DNA of 64,000 nt, taken from contig NZ_FOHW01000008.1 of the NCBI RefSeq assembly GCF_900111735.1, positions 85,413-149,412 of the forward strand, in the 5' to 3' direction. This document shows positions 7,779 through 16,155 of this stretch, piece after piece; the first letter of the stretch is position 1, and each line of letters opens with the position of its first letter. The translations under genes and the position numbers were made by a program. Source of the DNA: Pseudomonas graminis. GTDB lineage: Bacteria; Pseudomonadota; Gammaproteobacteria; Pseudomonadales; Pseudomonadaceae. The notes under the pieces are model-generated. The model was given only the letters and a program-made list of their open reading frames with translations. It ran no database searches and was not told the DNA's origin.

Positions 7779-8003
7779 TCAGGTGCGTTTCCATTGCACC
7801 TGCGTGACGCCCAGCCCTTCAGCGTACAAAAGCGCCCGTTTCACGGGACCGGCGCAAATGTGGCCCTCGACCCCGCCGACCCCTGCGTGCAAGGTCGCAA
7901 AATGGAGCGCGTCACTCTCGCATAGATGGTTGCCCTGATGATTGAAGTGCCGCGGTTCACCTTGAAACCGGTAATGAATTTCAAAATCCTTATAGTCATT
8001 CAT
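7779..8003 (-). CDS. Small hypothetical protein (DUF6555-like)
   Basis: 74 residues starting MNDYKDFEIHYRFQGEPRHF, with SDALHFATLHAGVG and GPVKRALLYAEGLGVTQVQW. The opening strand pattern and size resemble the Pseudomonas DUF6555 group, though that assignment is tentative. No signal peptide or membrane segment. The ribosome-binding site is weak (CCAAGAC). The 84 bases to the next gene could hold a separate promoter or leave the two co-transcribed. Confidence 0.55.
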   Translation of the reverse strand: MNDYKDFEIHYRFQGEPRHFNHQGNHLCESDALHFATLHAGVGGVEGHICAGPVKRALLYAEGLGVTQVQWKRT

Positions 8004-8468
8004 TGTCTTGGCCTGTATGGGCGTACGGTGACGCCGGGTGAATGAGGGCTTCCTTGATGTGCCAGACAGCCTGCATGTCGACTGCATCGACAGTGCTGTC
8101 ACTTCATTTCGAGATCGATACAGGCTGATCAACTCTCAATGGGCCTCGGATCGTAATGCATCTCCACCTGAGACTGGCCATCCGCAATCGGCTTGCGAGG
8201 CGACCGACCGACGAAGAATTGCACACCTTCATGAGCGTTTAATATCCCTCGCCGATAGGCGGCCATGTGCCATATCGATATGGATATTCACTGTGCATCC
8301 AGACGCATTGAATGCAACACGATGAGGTTTTCGAGGGGGAGCTGCGGATCGAACCAGCCCAAGAAGGGGACGGAAATGTTTTGTGCGAAAAAGGCAAATT
8401 GATGGCCCGCGGCGGCTGCCTTTTCTGGAAAAATCCTTTTTTATCAATTGATTCCGGGATGAACGTGT
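8004..8468. other. 465-base intergenic stretch, no gene recognised
   Basis: Divergent promoter region between two small genes. Open frames inside (for example 8038-8325 +) lack ribosome-binding sites and coding character. It holds one perfect 14-base palindrome, CCATATCGATATGG at 8270-8283, with no assigned role. Confidence 0.5.
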
Positions 8469-8798
8469 ATGCGCAGTGTGGGCTTGGCCGTGGTGGCCGC
8501 TTTTCTGGCAGCTGTGTGCGTTACCGCGCACGCCAAGGACCTCAGCAAGAACGACCTGCAGGTCTGCAAATGGGGAGCAGGGGTCGCGGGGGCGGCGCAG
8601 CAATCCAAGCTCTCTGGCACCACCCTTTACAGCGCGCGCAAAAAACTGCAGAGCCGTAAGTTCGCTAAACCGTGGATGAGCAAGATGGCGCTGGGAATCA
8701 CCCAGCAGACCTACAAGAGCCCTTCTAAGCTGAAACCCGCCGCCGTGAAGCAGACCTACTACGAGGGCTGCATCCAGCACGATCTGGCGCGTAAGTGA
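8469..8798 (+). CDS. Exported protein of unknown function
   Basis: 109 residues with a clear Sec signal peptide (MRSVGLAVVAAFLAAVCVTAHA-KDLS). The mature part is basic and has two cysteines (DLQVCKWGAG and YYEGCIQHD) that could form one disulfide. A run such as LYSARKKLQSRKFAKPWMSK suggests a cationic surface. The ribosome-binding site is modest (GGGATGAAC). No family recognised. Confidence 0.65.
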   Translation: MRSVGLAVVAAFLAAVCVTAHAKDLSKNDLQVCKWGAGVAGAAQQSKLSGTTLYSARKKLQSRKFAKPWMSKMALGITQQTYKSPSKLKPAAVKQTYYEGCIQHDLARK

Positions 8799-8835
8799 CC
8801 CCGGAGGTTATTCAGCTTTAGCCAACTCCTCCGCA

Positions 8836-8854
8836 CCTGCCACTGTGTGGCAGG
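8836..8854 (+). terminator. Hairpin after the exported small protein
   Basis: CCTGCCAC-TGT-GTGGCAGG, 8 perfect pairs, 37 bases after the stop; no T run. Possible weak terminator. It closely resembles the first thrS leader hairpin at 24306-24324. Confidence 0.45.
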
Positions 8855-8889
8855 CGCGTTGAGTAGGGGTCAGCGTGCGCTGCTGCGGA

Positions 8890-9966
8890 TCAGCGGCAAT
8901 TGCCCGCCAAGTGGTAATGCTGCGCTTCGGCCGCGGCGGTGCTTTTGAACTCCACCCGGTTTTTTTCGGCAATCGCGTTGTAAGAAGGGCAGTCAGGACG
9001 ATGGTAAATCATGGTCTTTTTGTTCCCGCGTATGGCGAACGCCAGGTTGGCCGGTGTGCCGCCCACACTTGCCGCGGGCTTCATCGGATTGCCCGTGGTG
9101 GGGCGGGCTTGTGCCGTTATGGCGGACGCGCTGGCCGCGCCACTGCCACCGCTTAAATTGGCACTGAGGAAGATCGGTGCGTGGTCGGACACGCTGTCAC
9201 GGCCCTTGGCGTGGCTCAGTCCGAGGAATTTCGGGTAATCGAACACTTCGACCTTGTTGACCCGGATCGCCGATTGCTTGCTGATGAAGATGTTGTCATA
9301 GAGGTTGGCGAATTTGCCGTCCTTGGTCGACAGCGTGCTGGCGCCTTCCAGCACCAGCGGCCTGGCGCCGGTGTCGAGCTTGTCCCACGCGGGCGAGTTG
9401 GGCGGGGTGTTGAAGTCGCCCATCAACATGATCTGGTTGTTGCCGGCGTAGGTTTCCTGCAGCCAGGTCCAGTAATTGGACAGCGCGACGATTTCCGAAG
9501 CCCGGTCTGCCTGGTTCTTGCCGTAAAGGATGTGCACGGTGGCCACGACAAAAGTCTTGCCGTCCTTGAGCGAGCGGAACTGTGCGGAGTAGGGCTCGCG
9601 TTCAAAGGTGTCGCTGCGGTCCAGGTAGCTCACGGCCCCGTCTTCGTAGGCGACAGCATCATCCCGCCAGACGAACCCATACATTTCCTTGTAGGAAGAG
9701 CGGCCCACGGCATGGGATGCCATGGAACTCCAGTGCTTGCCGGTCTGCCGGGTCAGCTCTTTGGCCAGCGCCTCAAGCGCATCTTCGCTCATCAATTCCT
9801 GAACCGCGAGAAAATCGACCTTCTGGGCGACCTTGGCGATGCCCTGAAAGTCTTTGTTCGGACGCACGCTCAGGTGCTCCAGGTTCCAGGTGCCAATGTT
9901 GACGTCAGCGGACGCGTTTTGCAGGAAAGTAAAAGCCAAAAGCAGGGCGACACAAAATCTGAGCAT
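8890..9966 (-). CDS. Secreted endonuclease/exonuclease/phosphatase-family protein
   Basis: 358 residues: signal peptide (MLRFCVALLLAFTFLQNASA), an EEP/DNase I-type domain, a low-complexity linker rich in Ala/Ser/Pro (about 270-310), and a C-terminal module of about 40 residues with the spacing YHRPDCPSY ... RVEFKSTAAAEA ... AGNC. EEP hallmarks are NIGTWNLEHL, VDFLAVQEL, MLMGDFNTPP and SDHAPIFLS (catalytic Glu, Asp-x-Asn, Asp-His). The tail resembles small Cys/His modules fused to other secreted nucleases. A periplasmic or extracellular nuclease is likely; a phosphodiesterase on another substrate is possible. The ATG at 9966 is preferred over an upstream TTG. Confidence 0.85.
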   Translation of the reverse strand: MLRFCVALLLAFTFLQNASADVNIGTWNLEHLSVRPNKDFQGIAKVAQKVDFLAVQELMSEDALEALAKELTRQTGKHWSSMASHAVGRSSYKEMYGFVWRDDAVAYEDGAVSYLDRSDTFEREPYSAQFRSLKDGKTFVVATVHILYGKNQADRASEIVALSNYWTWLQETYAGNNQIMLMGDFNTPPNSPAWDKLDTGARPLVLEGASTLSTKDGKFANLYDNIFISKQSAIRVNKVEVFDYPKFLGLSHAKGRDSVSDHAPIFLSANLSGGSGAASASAITAQARPTTGNPMKPAASVGGTPANLAFAIRGNKKTMIYHRPDCPSYNAIAEKNRVEFKSTAAAEAQHYHLAGNCR

Positions 9967-10010
9967 GTTATCCAACTGGGTAGTTCATCGAGGTGGGTTC
10001 GGGTTGCAGG

Positions 10011-10262
10011 TCAATCTTCCTTGGGCACCGTCCAGAAAATCTGCACGCCGCCGTCGTCTCGCCAGGCCAGGGTCACGTTGTCGTTTTCGTCGATCTCTTC
10101 CAGCAACTGTTTCCAGTCGTCCTCGAGTTCGTCCGCCAGCCGGAAAATCAGCGCCGCGCGGGCTTTCTGCGCACTCTGTGAGTTGATGATCTTCTGGACC
10201 CGCACGGCCATGCGCTCGTAGTGCCCGGGCGATGCTGCGGTTGATACGTTGGTGTCAGACAC
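10011..10262 (-). CDS. DUF1654 family protein, SOS-controlled
   Basis: 83 residues starting at GTG 10262, which has a near-perfect AGGAGG nine bases upstream. The sequence (YERMAVRVQKIINSQSAQKA ... DELEDDWKQLLEEI ... VTLAWRDDGGVQIFW) matches the DUF1654 pattern of pseudomonads. Function unknown; soluble and acidic at the C-terminal half. The LexA box 20 bases upstream indicates induction on DNA damage. A later start at Met18 is possible but has no comparable ribosome-binding site. Confidence 0.82.
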   Translation of the reverse strand: MSDTNVSTAASPGHYERMAVRVQKIINSQSAQKARAALIFRLADELEDDWKQLLEEIDENDNVTLAWRDDGGVQIFWTVPKED

Positions 10263-10281
10263 GAAGTGACCCTCCTGTTCG

Positions 10282-10297
10282 CTGTATGCGCATACAG
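10282..10297. promoter_or_regulatory. LexA (SOS) box of the DUF1654 gene
   Basis: CTGTATGCGCATACAG: a perfect 16-base palindrome fitting CTG-N10-CAG, 20 bases before the GTG start on the minus strand. The GC centre is less AT-rich than the best operators. Confidence 0.82.
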
Positions 10298-10479
10298 TAT
10301 TTGAGTGTCGGACGTTTCGCAACAGCGGATCGGACAAAAACCTCCTCTGATCCAACTCGCTGATTTTTCTGATGAATATTCGGGTTGCGAACCAAACTCG
10401 ATCACGCTGATCTGATCTGCTAGATGACGATTGAGCGTTCAGGCGCACGACGCCTGGGCCACACAAACCAGGAGGCTTT

Positions 10480-10704
10480 ATGAAGATTCAATCATTGCTG
10501 ATGCCGCTCGCGTTCGCCTGCTGTGCAGCGCTGGCGGGCTGCTCCACGTCGACCGTGGTCACCCTGCAGAACGGGACCCAGTACGTGACCAAGGATGCGC
10601 CGAAGACCAAAGGAAAAGATGGCTTCTATGAGTTCGAAGACATCTCCGGGAAAACCATTCGCGTACGCGCTGACGAGGTAGCGACCGTCAAAGAAGAGGA
10701 TTGA
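10480..10704 (+). CDS. YgdI/YgdR-type small lipoprotein
   Basis: 74 residues with a lipoprotein signal (MKIQSLLMPLAFACCAALAG-C, lipobox LAGC). The mature beta-rich domain (STVVTLQNGTQYVTKDAPK ... YEFEDISGKTIRVRADEV) matches the YgdI/YgdR (DUF903) SH3-like family. Probably anchored in the outer membrane; function unknown in the family. AGGAGG precedes the ATG. A GC-rich hairpin follows. Confidence 0.88.
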   Translation: MKIQSLLMPLAFACCAALAGCSTSTVVTLQNGTQYVTKDAPKTKGKDGFYEFEDISGKTIRVRADEVATVKEED

Positions 10705-10713
10705 GCCACGGCA

Positions 10714-10747
10714 GGGCCCGGTTGAAGCAGTCACCGGGCCCGTCTGT
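10714..10747 (+). terminator. Hairpin terminator after the YgdI/YgdR gene
   Basis: GGGCCCGGT (10714-10722) pairs perfectly with ACCGGGCCC (10733-10741) over a 10-base loop; a short pyrimidine-rich tail follows. Position, ten bases after the stop, supports termination. Confidence 0.6.
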
Positions 10748-10843
10748 ATTGCAAACTCGTCCCGATCTGATTGGAACGTCTTCGCATTACCGTCGCTCTA
10801 AGCGAGGCAATCTGCTCACGATACTTCCTGTCAGGCCCTAATT

Positions 10844-13462
10844 ATGGATACCCCACCCAACACCGGGTTCAGCGCAGCACCCCTGCGTTTCCTTGCCAAC
10901 GGCGGTGCGGTCGGTGATCTGCTTCAGTCCCCATTGATCGATGGGTCGCCCCTCGGCGCGCCCTCCGAGTGGCCGGACACTCTGAAAACCCTGATGGGCA
11001 CAATTCTTCCCGTGCAGGCCCAGATCGTGCTCTTCTGGGGTGCCGAATTTGTGGCGCTGTACAACGACGCCTATGCGCCGAGCATCGGCGAGAAACATCC
11101 CCGCGCCCTAGGCCGGCCTGCGATCGAGAACTGGCGCGAGTTGTGGGACGACCTTGAGCCGCTGCTGCGCGGCGTGCGCGAAAGCGGGCAAACCTTTGCT
11201 GCCAAGGACCGTGCCTTTTATATCGAACGCCACGGCTACGGCGAAACCGTCTACTTTGACGTTTCCTATTCGGCGGTTTACCAGGCCGATGGGGCTGTCG
11301 GCGGCGTGCTCTGCGTTGTCACTGAAACCACCGAGCGTGTGCATTTCGAGCGTTGTCAGGCGCTGCTGCTTGAGCTGGGCCAGGCCTTTCCCTCCAATCG
11401 CGACCCCGAGCAGATCGAAGCGGGCGTCATCCGGCGTGTCGGTCGCGAGCTGGGCGCCGCCCGTGTCCATCTTGCGGAAGCTGACGACGAGAAGGGCGAT
11501 TTTTTCATTCGCCGTGAATACCGCCAGGGTGACGTGGTGGCCCGATCAGGGCTGATCTGCATCAGCGATGACACCTGCGCTGCGTTGCGCCAGGGCGTCA
11601 CTGTGCAAGCGACGGCAAAAGCCGATTCCGTTCCTGTTGACCTTCACGCCGTTGCACCTCAGTCGGACGGCTCAGTGAGTCTGTCTGTGCATGTCCCACT
11701 GATGCGCCATGACACACTGGCCGGCGTGTTCACCGTTGAGTTCGAAGGGCAGCGGGTCTGTAGCCCCCACGACATCCACATCATTGAAGAAGCCGCCAAG
11801 CTGGGCTGGCAATGGATCAATCACACTCGGGCTGAATCGGCGCTGCATGCCAGTTCTGCGCAATTGGCCGGGATGTTCGACCAGGCAGGCGCCGGGATTG
11901 CGCTGTGCGATCACCGAGGCGTGTTTCAGCAGGTTAATGATCGCTACTGCGACATCATGGGGCTGCAGCGCCGAGCGATCGCCGGTCGTTCGATTCTCCA
12001 ATTGCAAAACGACCTGGCTGCCGACGCGCAGCCTATGTTTTACGAGAATTTCCTGACCGCCGAGGCGCCCTTCGAACTGACCCAGCACCACGTGCGCGCA
12101 AACGGTTCGGTCGTCTGGGTGCAGACCCACGTCACGCCTCTGCTTGATGGGCAGCAGCAACTGAGCGGGTTGCTGTTTGTGTGCGTGGACATCTCCGCCC
12201 GAGTCGGCGCTGAACATCAGTTGATCGAGCTCAACGAAAGCCTCGAACAACGCGTCGCCACTATGGTGGCCGAGCGCGAGGCGGCCATTTCGCTGCTGCA
12301 CGAGTCGCGCAAGATCGAGATGGTCGGCCAGTTGGGCGGCGGCATCGCCCATGACTTCAACAACCTGCTGACGCCGATCATGACGTCTCTGGAATTGCTG
12401 CGGCGCCAGCCGGTCAGCAACGACCGCTCCCATCGGCTTATCGACGCCGCGCTGCAGGCGGCGGATCGCGCGCGAATTCTGGTGGGCCGTTTGCTGACCT
12501 TTGCCCGCCGGCAGACGCTCAAGCCTCAGGTCGTGGCGCTGCACAGTCTGGTCAACGACATGCGTGACCTCATTCAGCGTTCGCTGGGCCCGACCATCGA
12601 AGTGATTGTCGAGATTCCTGCAGACCTGCCAAACATCCTCATTGATCCCCATCAGCTCGAGCTGGGCGTGCTCAATCTCGCGGTAAACGCCCGTGATGCG
12701 ATTGCCGAACGTGGTTACCTGAAAATCAGCGCCCGCCCTGAAGTGGTTGCCGACAGCCCGGGGCTGGGCCCGGCGCCGTCGCAGGGTAGCTACGTCAGGC
12801 TGACGGTGTCGGATAACGGCAGCGGTATGAGCGAAGAGGTGCTGCAACGCTGTGTTGAGCCGTTCTACTCAACCAAGGGCGTCGGCAAGGGCACCGGTCT
12901 TGGACTGTCGATGATGCAGGGCTTGGCCCTGCAATCGGGCGGCGGTTTTGATATTCAGTCGACGCCGGGCCTCGGCACGCGCGTTGACATCTGGCTGCCG
13001 GTGTCCAGCGCCGATGTGTTGAAAGTGGCAGAAGGCGATGGCGACTCGGCGCTCGGCGCGGATCACCCATTTCACGTACTGGTGGTCGACGACGAGGAAC
13101 TGGTCCGCTACACCGTTGCGCTGCAATTGCGTGACTTGGGCTACCGCGTGACCGAGGCGGCGTCGCCGTCCGCTGCCGAGCAAATGGTCGGCGCCGGGTT
13201 GCGGCCGGACGTGCTTATCACCGATCAGCTAATGGCAGAAAAGAGCGGCACGCAGCTCGCCCTGAGTCTGCGCGAAGTGCTGCCTGCGCTGCCGGTCCTG
13301 GTCGTGACAGGCTATACCAGCGAGTCGTCGACGCAGATTGCCGGCTTCGAGGTGCTGGCCAAGCCCTTCAGCCGCGCTGACATTGCATCCAAAGTGGCGC
13401 AGGTGATCAGCGGCCCGGCAGTGCCGGCATTGATCAGCGAGCAGGCCGGTCAAGCCTCTTGA
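10844..13462 (+). CDS. Hybrid sensor histidine kinase/response regulator
   Basis: 872 residues, no membrane segment. Order: PAS-like domain (about 45-165), GAF-like domain (170-325), second PAS (335-455), short coiled coil (455-490), HisKA with GGGIAHDFNNLLTPIM (His503 as phosphoacceptor), HATPase with LNLAVNARDA, DNGSGM and GKGTGLGLSMM (about 595-725), and a C-terminal receiver (743-860) with VVDDEE and Asp794 in VLITDQLM. The H-D-F-N-N-L family often works with a separate regulator, but none is adjacent. The signal is likely cytoplasmic. Orphan gene with its own promoter region. Confidence 0.93.
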   Translation: MDTPPNTGFSAAPLRFLANGGAVGDLLQSPLIDGSPLGAPSEWPDTLKTLMGTILPVQAQIVLFWGAEFVALYNDAYAPSIGEKHPRALGRPAIENWRELWDDLEPLLRGVRESGQTFAAKDRAFYIERHGYGETVYFDVSYSAVYQADGAVGGVLCVVTETTERVHFERCQALLLELGQAFPSNRDPEQIEAGVIRRVGRELGAARVHLAEADDEKGDFFIRREYRQGDVVARSGLICISDDTCAALRQGVTVQATAKADSVPVDLHAVAPQSDGSVSLSVHVPLMRHDTLAGVFTVEFEGQRVCSPHDIHIIEEAAKLGWQWINHTRAESALHASSAQLAGMFDQAGAGIALCDHRGVFQQVNDRYCDIMGLQRRAIAGRSILQLQNDLAADAQPMFYENFLTAEAPFELTQHHVRANGSVVWVQTHVTPLLDGQQQLSGLLFVCVDISARVGAEHQLIELNESLEQRVATMVAEREAAISLLHESRKIEMVGQLGGGIAHDFNNLLTPIMTSLELLRRQPVSNDRSHRLIDAALQAADRARILVGRLLTFARRQTLKPQVVALHSLVNDMRDLIQRSLGPTIEVIVEIPADLPNILIDPHQLELGVLNLAVNARDAIAERGYLKISARPEVVADSPGLGPAPSQGSYVRLTVSDNGSGMSEEVLQRCVEPFYSTKGVGKGTGLGLSMMQGLALQSGGGFDIQSTPGLGTRVDIWLPVSSADVLKVAEGDGDSALGADHPFHVLVVDDEELVRYTVALQLRDLGYRVTEAASPSAAEQMVGAGLRPDVLITDQLMAEKSGTQLALSLREVLPALPVLVVTGYTSESSTQIAGFEVLAKPFSRADIASKVAQVISGPAVPALISEQAGQAS

Positions 13463-13468
13463 CCGGCC
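13444..13468 (+). terminator. Hairpin overlapping the kinase stop codon
   Basis: GGCCGGTCAAG-CCT-CTTGACCGGCC: 11 perfect pairs with a 3-base loop that include the last codons and the TGA. Very stable, but without a T run. Confidence 0.5.
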
Positions 13469-13530
13469 AAGCCCCTCACGCCCGGTCTTGCCTGGTGTGA
13501 AGGGCGCTCTGACTACCGTAGCAGCTTCGC

Positions 13531-14202
13531 TTAAAAGGCTCGGCCGATGGCCTGCTCGTAGCACGACAGGAAGTACTGCCACTGGGACTCGTCCCAGAAA
13601 GAGTGCCTTCTGAGCTGAGGAATGTCGTGGCGCGCAGCGCCCATGGTGGTGATCCGCCCGTGGGATTTTTCCAGATCCAGCAGCGCCAGCTCGAAATCAA
13701 ACCGGGTGTCGGTGACCGTCGCCTTGATGAAGATGTGCTTGGAGCGCATGCAACCATGCTGCCACTTGCCCAGGTGCATCTTCGCCAGCGTTTCAGCGAG
13801 ACGCTTGAAAAGACGCTGATGCTGCTCGACGCTCAAGGTGCTGGCGCCGCCCTGGGCGTACCAGGTATCGAGGTCGATGAAACCGCCCAGATCCTTGGTC
13901 ACCAGAACGCCTTGCCATACACCCGCGACCTTGCGTGCGCCGTAAAACACAGGTCGTGGCGCGTTGACGCCCAGCTCCTCAAGTTTTGTCAGCGCGATGC
14001 CCTCACGCAGCGCAGTCGGGCGGCCAGTGGGATAACGCAAGCTGCGGAACAGATGGCCGGTCTGGCGTTTGACGTAAAGCGTCTTGCCATCGTGCACCAC
14101 GCGTTGCACACCGCTGGTGCCGTTGCGGCGCACATTCGGCGGCTCGACCCAAGGCCCTGAAGTGCCCCACCAGAACTCAAACTCGCTGTTCGCCCGACCC
14201 AT
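13531..14202 (-). CDS. inaA: InaA-type lipopolysaccharide kinase-like protein
   Basis: 223 residues with the Kdo/WaaP-type kinase fold: VVHDGKTLYVKRQTGHL (ATP-lysine strand), PTALREGIALTKLEELGV, GVLVTKDLGGFIDLDTW, then the catalytic-loop region LAKMHLGKWQHGCMRSKHIF and ALLDLEKSHG. InaA of pseudomonads is a weak-acid-inducible protein of uncertain substrate. Start: ATG 14202 has GGAG six bases upstream; ATG 14205 and a longer frame to 14250 are alternatives. No LPS biosynthesis gene is adjacent. Confidence 0.87.
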   Translation of the reverse strand: MGRANSEFEFWWGTSGPWVEPPNVRRNGTSGVQRVVHDGKTLYVKRQTGHLFRSLRYPTGRPTALREGIALTKLEELGVNAPRPVFYGARKVAGVWQGVLVTKDLGGFIDLDTWYAQGGASTLSVEQHQRLFKRLAETLAKMHLGKWQHGCMRSKHIFIKATVTDTRFDFELALLDLEKSHGRITTMGAARHDIPQLRRHSFWDESQWQYFLSCYEQAIGRAF

Positions 14203-14574
14203 CATGTGCTCCAAATACGGTAGAAATCTTGCTTGTGCAGCGACTGCCATTTTGCAGCGCGAGCCCCTCAGGCCGTGGCGTGCGTGATTAGTTCACTGCC
14301 TCTAAAGGATATTGGCGAATGGCCATTTTCGAGGCGCCCAGCTTACTGACTTGTCGGACCGATGACTTCGTCAAACCCGCGCCATTTACGCCATCCAGCA
14401 GGTCGTATGTGCAGCGCCGGCCTGATTGAGGCCTAACCCTTAGTCTCTCTGAATCATCCATGGGCTCAGACTTCTTGATCTGGATCATGTCCGTTCGTCC
14501 CATTCTTGAGAAACTCTTGGAATTGCTGCTCCCGTGGGATATCCACAGTGCATAACCAAATAAGGAAATTTGCC

Positions 14575-14838
14575 ATGATGTCCACACTTGAACTCTGCCA
14601 TATCGTCGAATCAGGTTTTCTCCCCGCCAAGTGCAAATGCACCATCGATGCCAAGGATCAAATAATGGTGCAGATATTTGATCGCGAAAGGGGCCACGCC
14701 GATTTGCTCGCTGCGGGCATTCCGGTCAGTTCTCTCAATTCCAGTCGCGCCATTGCCAATTTGATTGCCAAGTTGAAAGACGAGCTCAAGCTGCACGCTG
14801 CCCGCCGCCGCTCAACCGCTTATCAGGAACGCGCGTAA
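14575..14838 (+). CDS. DUF1652 family protein
   Basis: 87 residues. The N-terminal block MSTLELCHIVESGFLPAKC and the following KCTIDAKDQIMVQIFDRERG match DUF1652, a family confined mainly to Pseudomonas. The C terminus is basic and helical (LIAKLKDELKLHAARRRS). AAGGAA precedes tandem ATGs at 14575 and 14578. Function unknown. Confidence 0.82.
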   Translation: MMSTLELCHIVESGFLPAKCKCTIDAKDQIMVQIFDRERGHADLLAAGIPVSSLNSSRAIANLIAKLKDELKLHAARRRSTAYQERA

Positions 14839-15021
14839 TTCATCAGCAACCTTCATAGCAGCAGCTGCAGGATTCATCTTTCCTTTCTATCCTCCGATTC
14901 AGGGTGCAGGCCATCAGCGCTGCAAGGGCGATCGGAGCAGCAGGGCGACCCCACGCCCGTACCCTCATTGCTTGATTTGCCCAGTTGACAAAAGTCGAAA
15001 CGATTCCCATAGTTTCGCTCA

Positions 15022-15035
15022 CGCAAACGTTTGCG
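15022..15035. promoter_or_regulatory. RbsR-type operator of the ribose operon
   Basis: CGCAAACGTTTGCG, a perfect 14-base palindrome with the central CG typical of LacI/GalR-family sites, 69 bases before rbsB. The only LacI-family gene nearby is rbsR at 18703, so it is the likely ligand-controlled repressor of this site. Confidence 0.8.
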
Positions 15036-15104
15036 ATTCCGTCGATTCTGCCCCTGACGCGTAAACGCTGCCGATAACAACAATCATAATATCGGAGTGA
15101 TTCC

Positions 15105-16064
15105 ATGAAGCTGCCATTCGCTGCACGCCTTCTTGCTGTTGCCATGCTCACCGCTTCCGCTGTAACCCTGCCTCTCTCATCCGCCTTTGCCGACGACGCG
15201 AAAAAGCCGACCGTCGCGCTGGTGATGAAATCCCTGGCCAATGAATTCTTCCTGACCATGGAAGACGGCGCCAAGGACTATCAAAAACTGCATTCCGCTG
15301 ACTTCGACCTGATCTCCAACGGCATCAAGAACGAGTCCGACACGGCCGCGCAGATCGACATCGTCAATCAAATGATCGTCAAGAAAGTCGACGCGCTGGT
15401 CATTGCCCCTGCGGACTCCAAAGCGCTGGCGTCGGTCCTGAAGAAGGCCATGGACGCGGGCATCAAAGTCGTCAACATCGACAACCAGCTCGACGCCGAC
15501 GTGCTGAAAAGCAAAGGCATGGAAGTACCTTTCGTAGGCCCGAACAACCGCAAGGGCGCCAAGCTGGTGGGCGACTACCTGGCCAAGCAACTGACTGCGG
15601 GTGATGAAGTCGGCATCATCGAAGGCGTACCGACCACCACCAACGCGCAGCAACGCACCGCTGGCTTCAAGGACGCGATGGACGCTGCGCAGATGAAGAT
15701 CGTTTCCACGCAGTCGGGTAACTGGGAAATCGACAAGGGCAATGCGGTCGCATCCGCCATGCTCAACGAGTACCCGAACCTGAAAGCGCTGCTGGCCGGT
15801 AACGACAGCATGGCGCTGGGCGCTGTTTCGGCCGTGCGTGCGGCAGGCAAGGCGGGCAAGGTCCAGGTCGTCGGCTACGACAACATCAATGCCATCAAGC
15901 CGATGCTGAAGGACGGCCGCATTCTGGCCACCGCTGACCAGTTCGCAGCGCGTCAGGCTGTGTTCGGTATCGACACCGCTCTGAAAATGGTCAAGGGCGA
16001 CAAGCTCGAGATCACCAACGGCGTGATCGAAACCCCGGTCGAGCTGGTGACCAAGCCGCAATAA
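15105..16064 (+). CDS. rbsB: Ribose ABC transporter, periplasmic binding protein
   Basis: 319 residues: signal peptide ending SSAFA-DDAK, then a Peripla_BP_4 domain (VALVMKSLANEFFLTMEDGA, ADSKALASVL, NIDNQLD, GVPTTTNAQQRTAGFKDAM, LLAGNDSMALGAVSAV, VVGYDNINA). It binds D-ribose in the periplasm and delivers it to RbsAC. GGAG precedes the ATG. First gene of rbsBACRKD, followed by a hairpin that probably raises its mRNA level over downstream genes. Ribose specificity is inferred mainly from the operon. Confidence 0.92.
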   Translation: MKLPFAARLLAVAMLTASAVTLPLSSAFADDAKKPTVALVMKSLANEFFLTMEDGAKDYQKLHSADFDLISNGIKNESDTAAQIDIVNQMIVKKVDALVIAPADSKALASVLKKAMDAGIKVVNIDNQLDADVLKSKGMEVPFVGPNNRKGAKLVGDYLAKQLTAGDEVGIIEGVPTTTNAQQRTAGFKDAMDAAQMKIVSTQSGNWEIDKGNAVASAMLNEYPNLKALLAGNDSMALGAVSAVRAAGKAGKVQVVGYDNINAIKPMLKDGRILATADQFAARQAVFGIDTALKMVKGDKLEITNGVIETPVELVTKPQ

Positions 16065-16121
16065 GCCGGCCTGGAATTTCACTCAGCACCTTCCAAACCC
16101 GCAGTTTTCCAAATATGTACC

Positions 16122-16141
16122 GCCTGCCCGTGAGGGCAGGC
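16122..16141 (+). other. Intercistronic hairpin between rbsB and rbsA
   Basis: GCCTGCCC-GTGA-GGGCAGGC: 8 perfect pairs, no T run, 14 bases before the rbsA start and next to its ribosome-binding site. Likely stabilises the rbsB 3' end or tunes rbsA translation. Confidence 0.65.
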
Positions 16142-16155
16142 GCGTGGAGATCGTT

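Noticed and set aside
8270..8283. CCATATCGATATGG palindrome
   Set aside because: Perfect but isolated; not placed at a recognisable promoter and no regulator is linked, so not called an operator.
8038..8325. Plus-strand open frame in the 465-base gap
   Set aside because: No ribosome-binding site and no coding-like composition.
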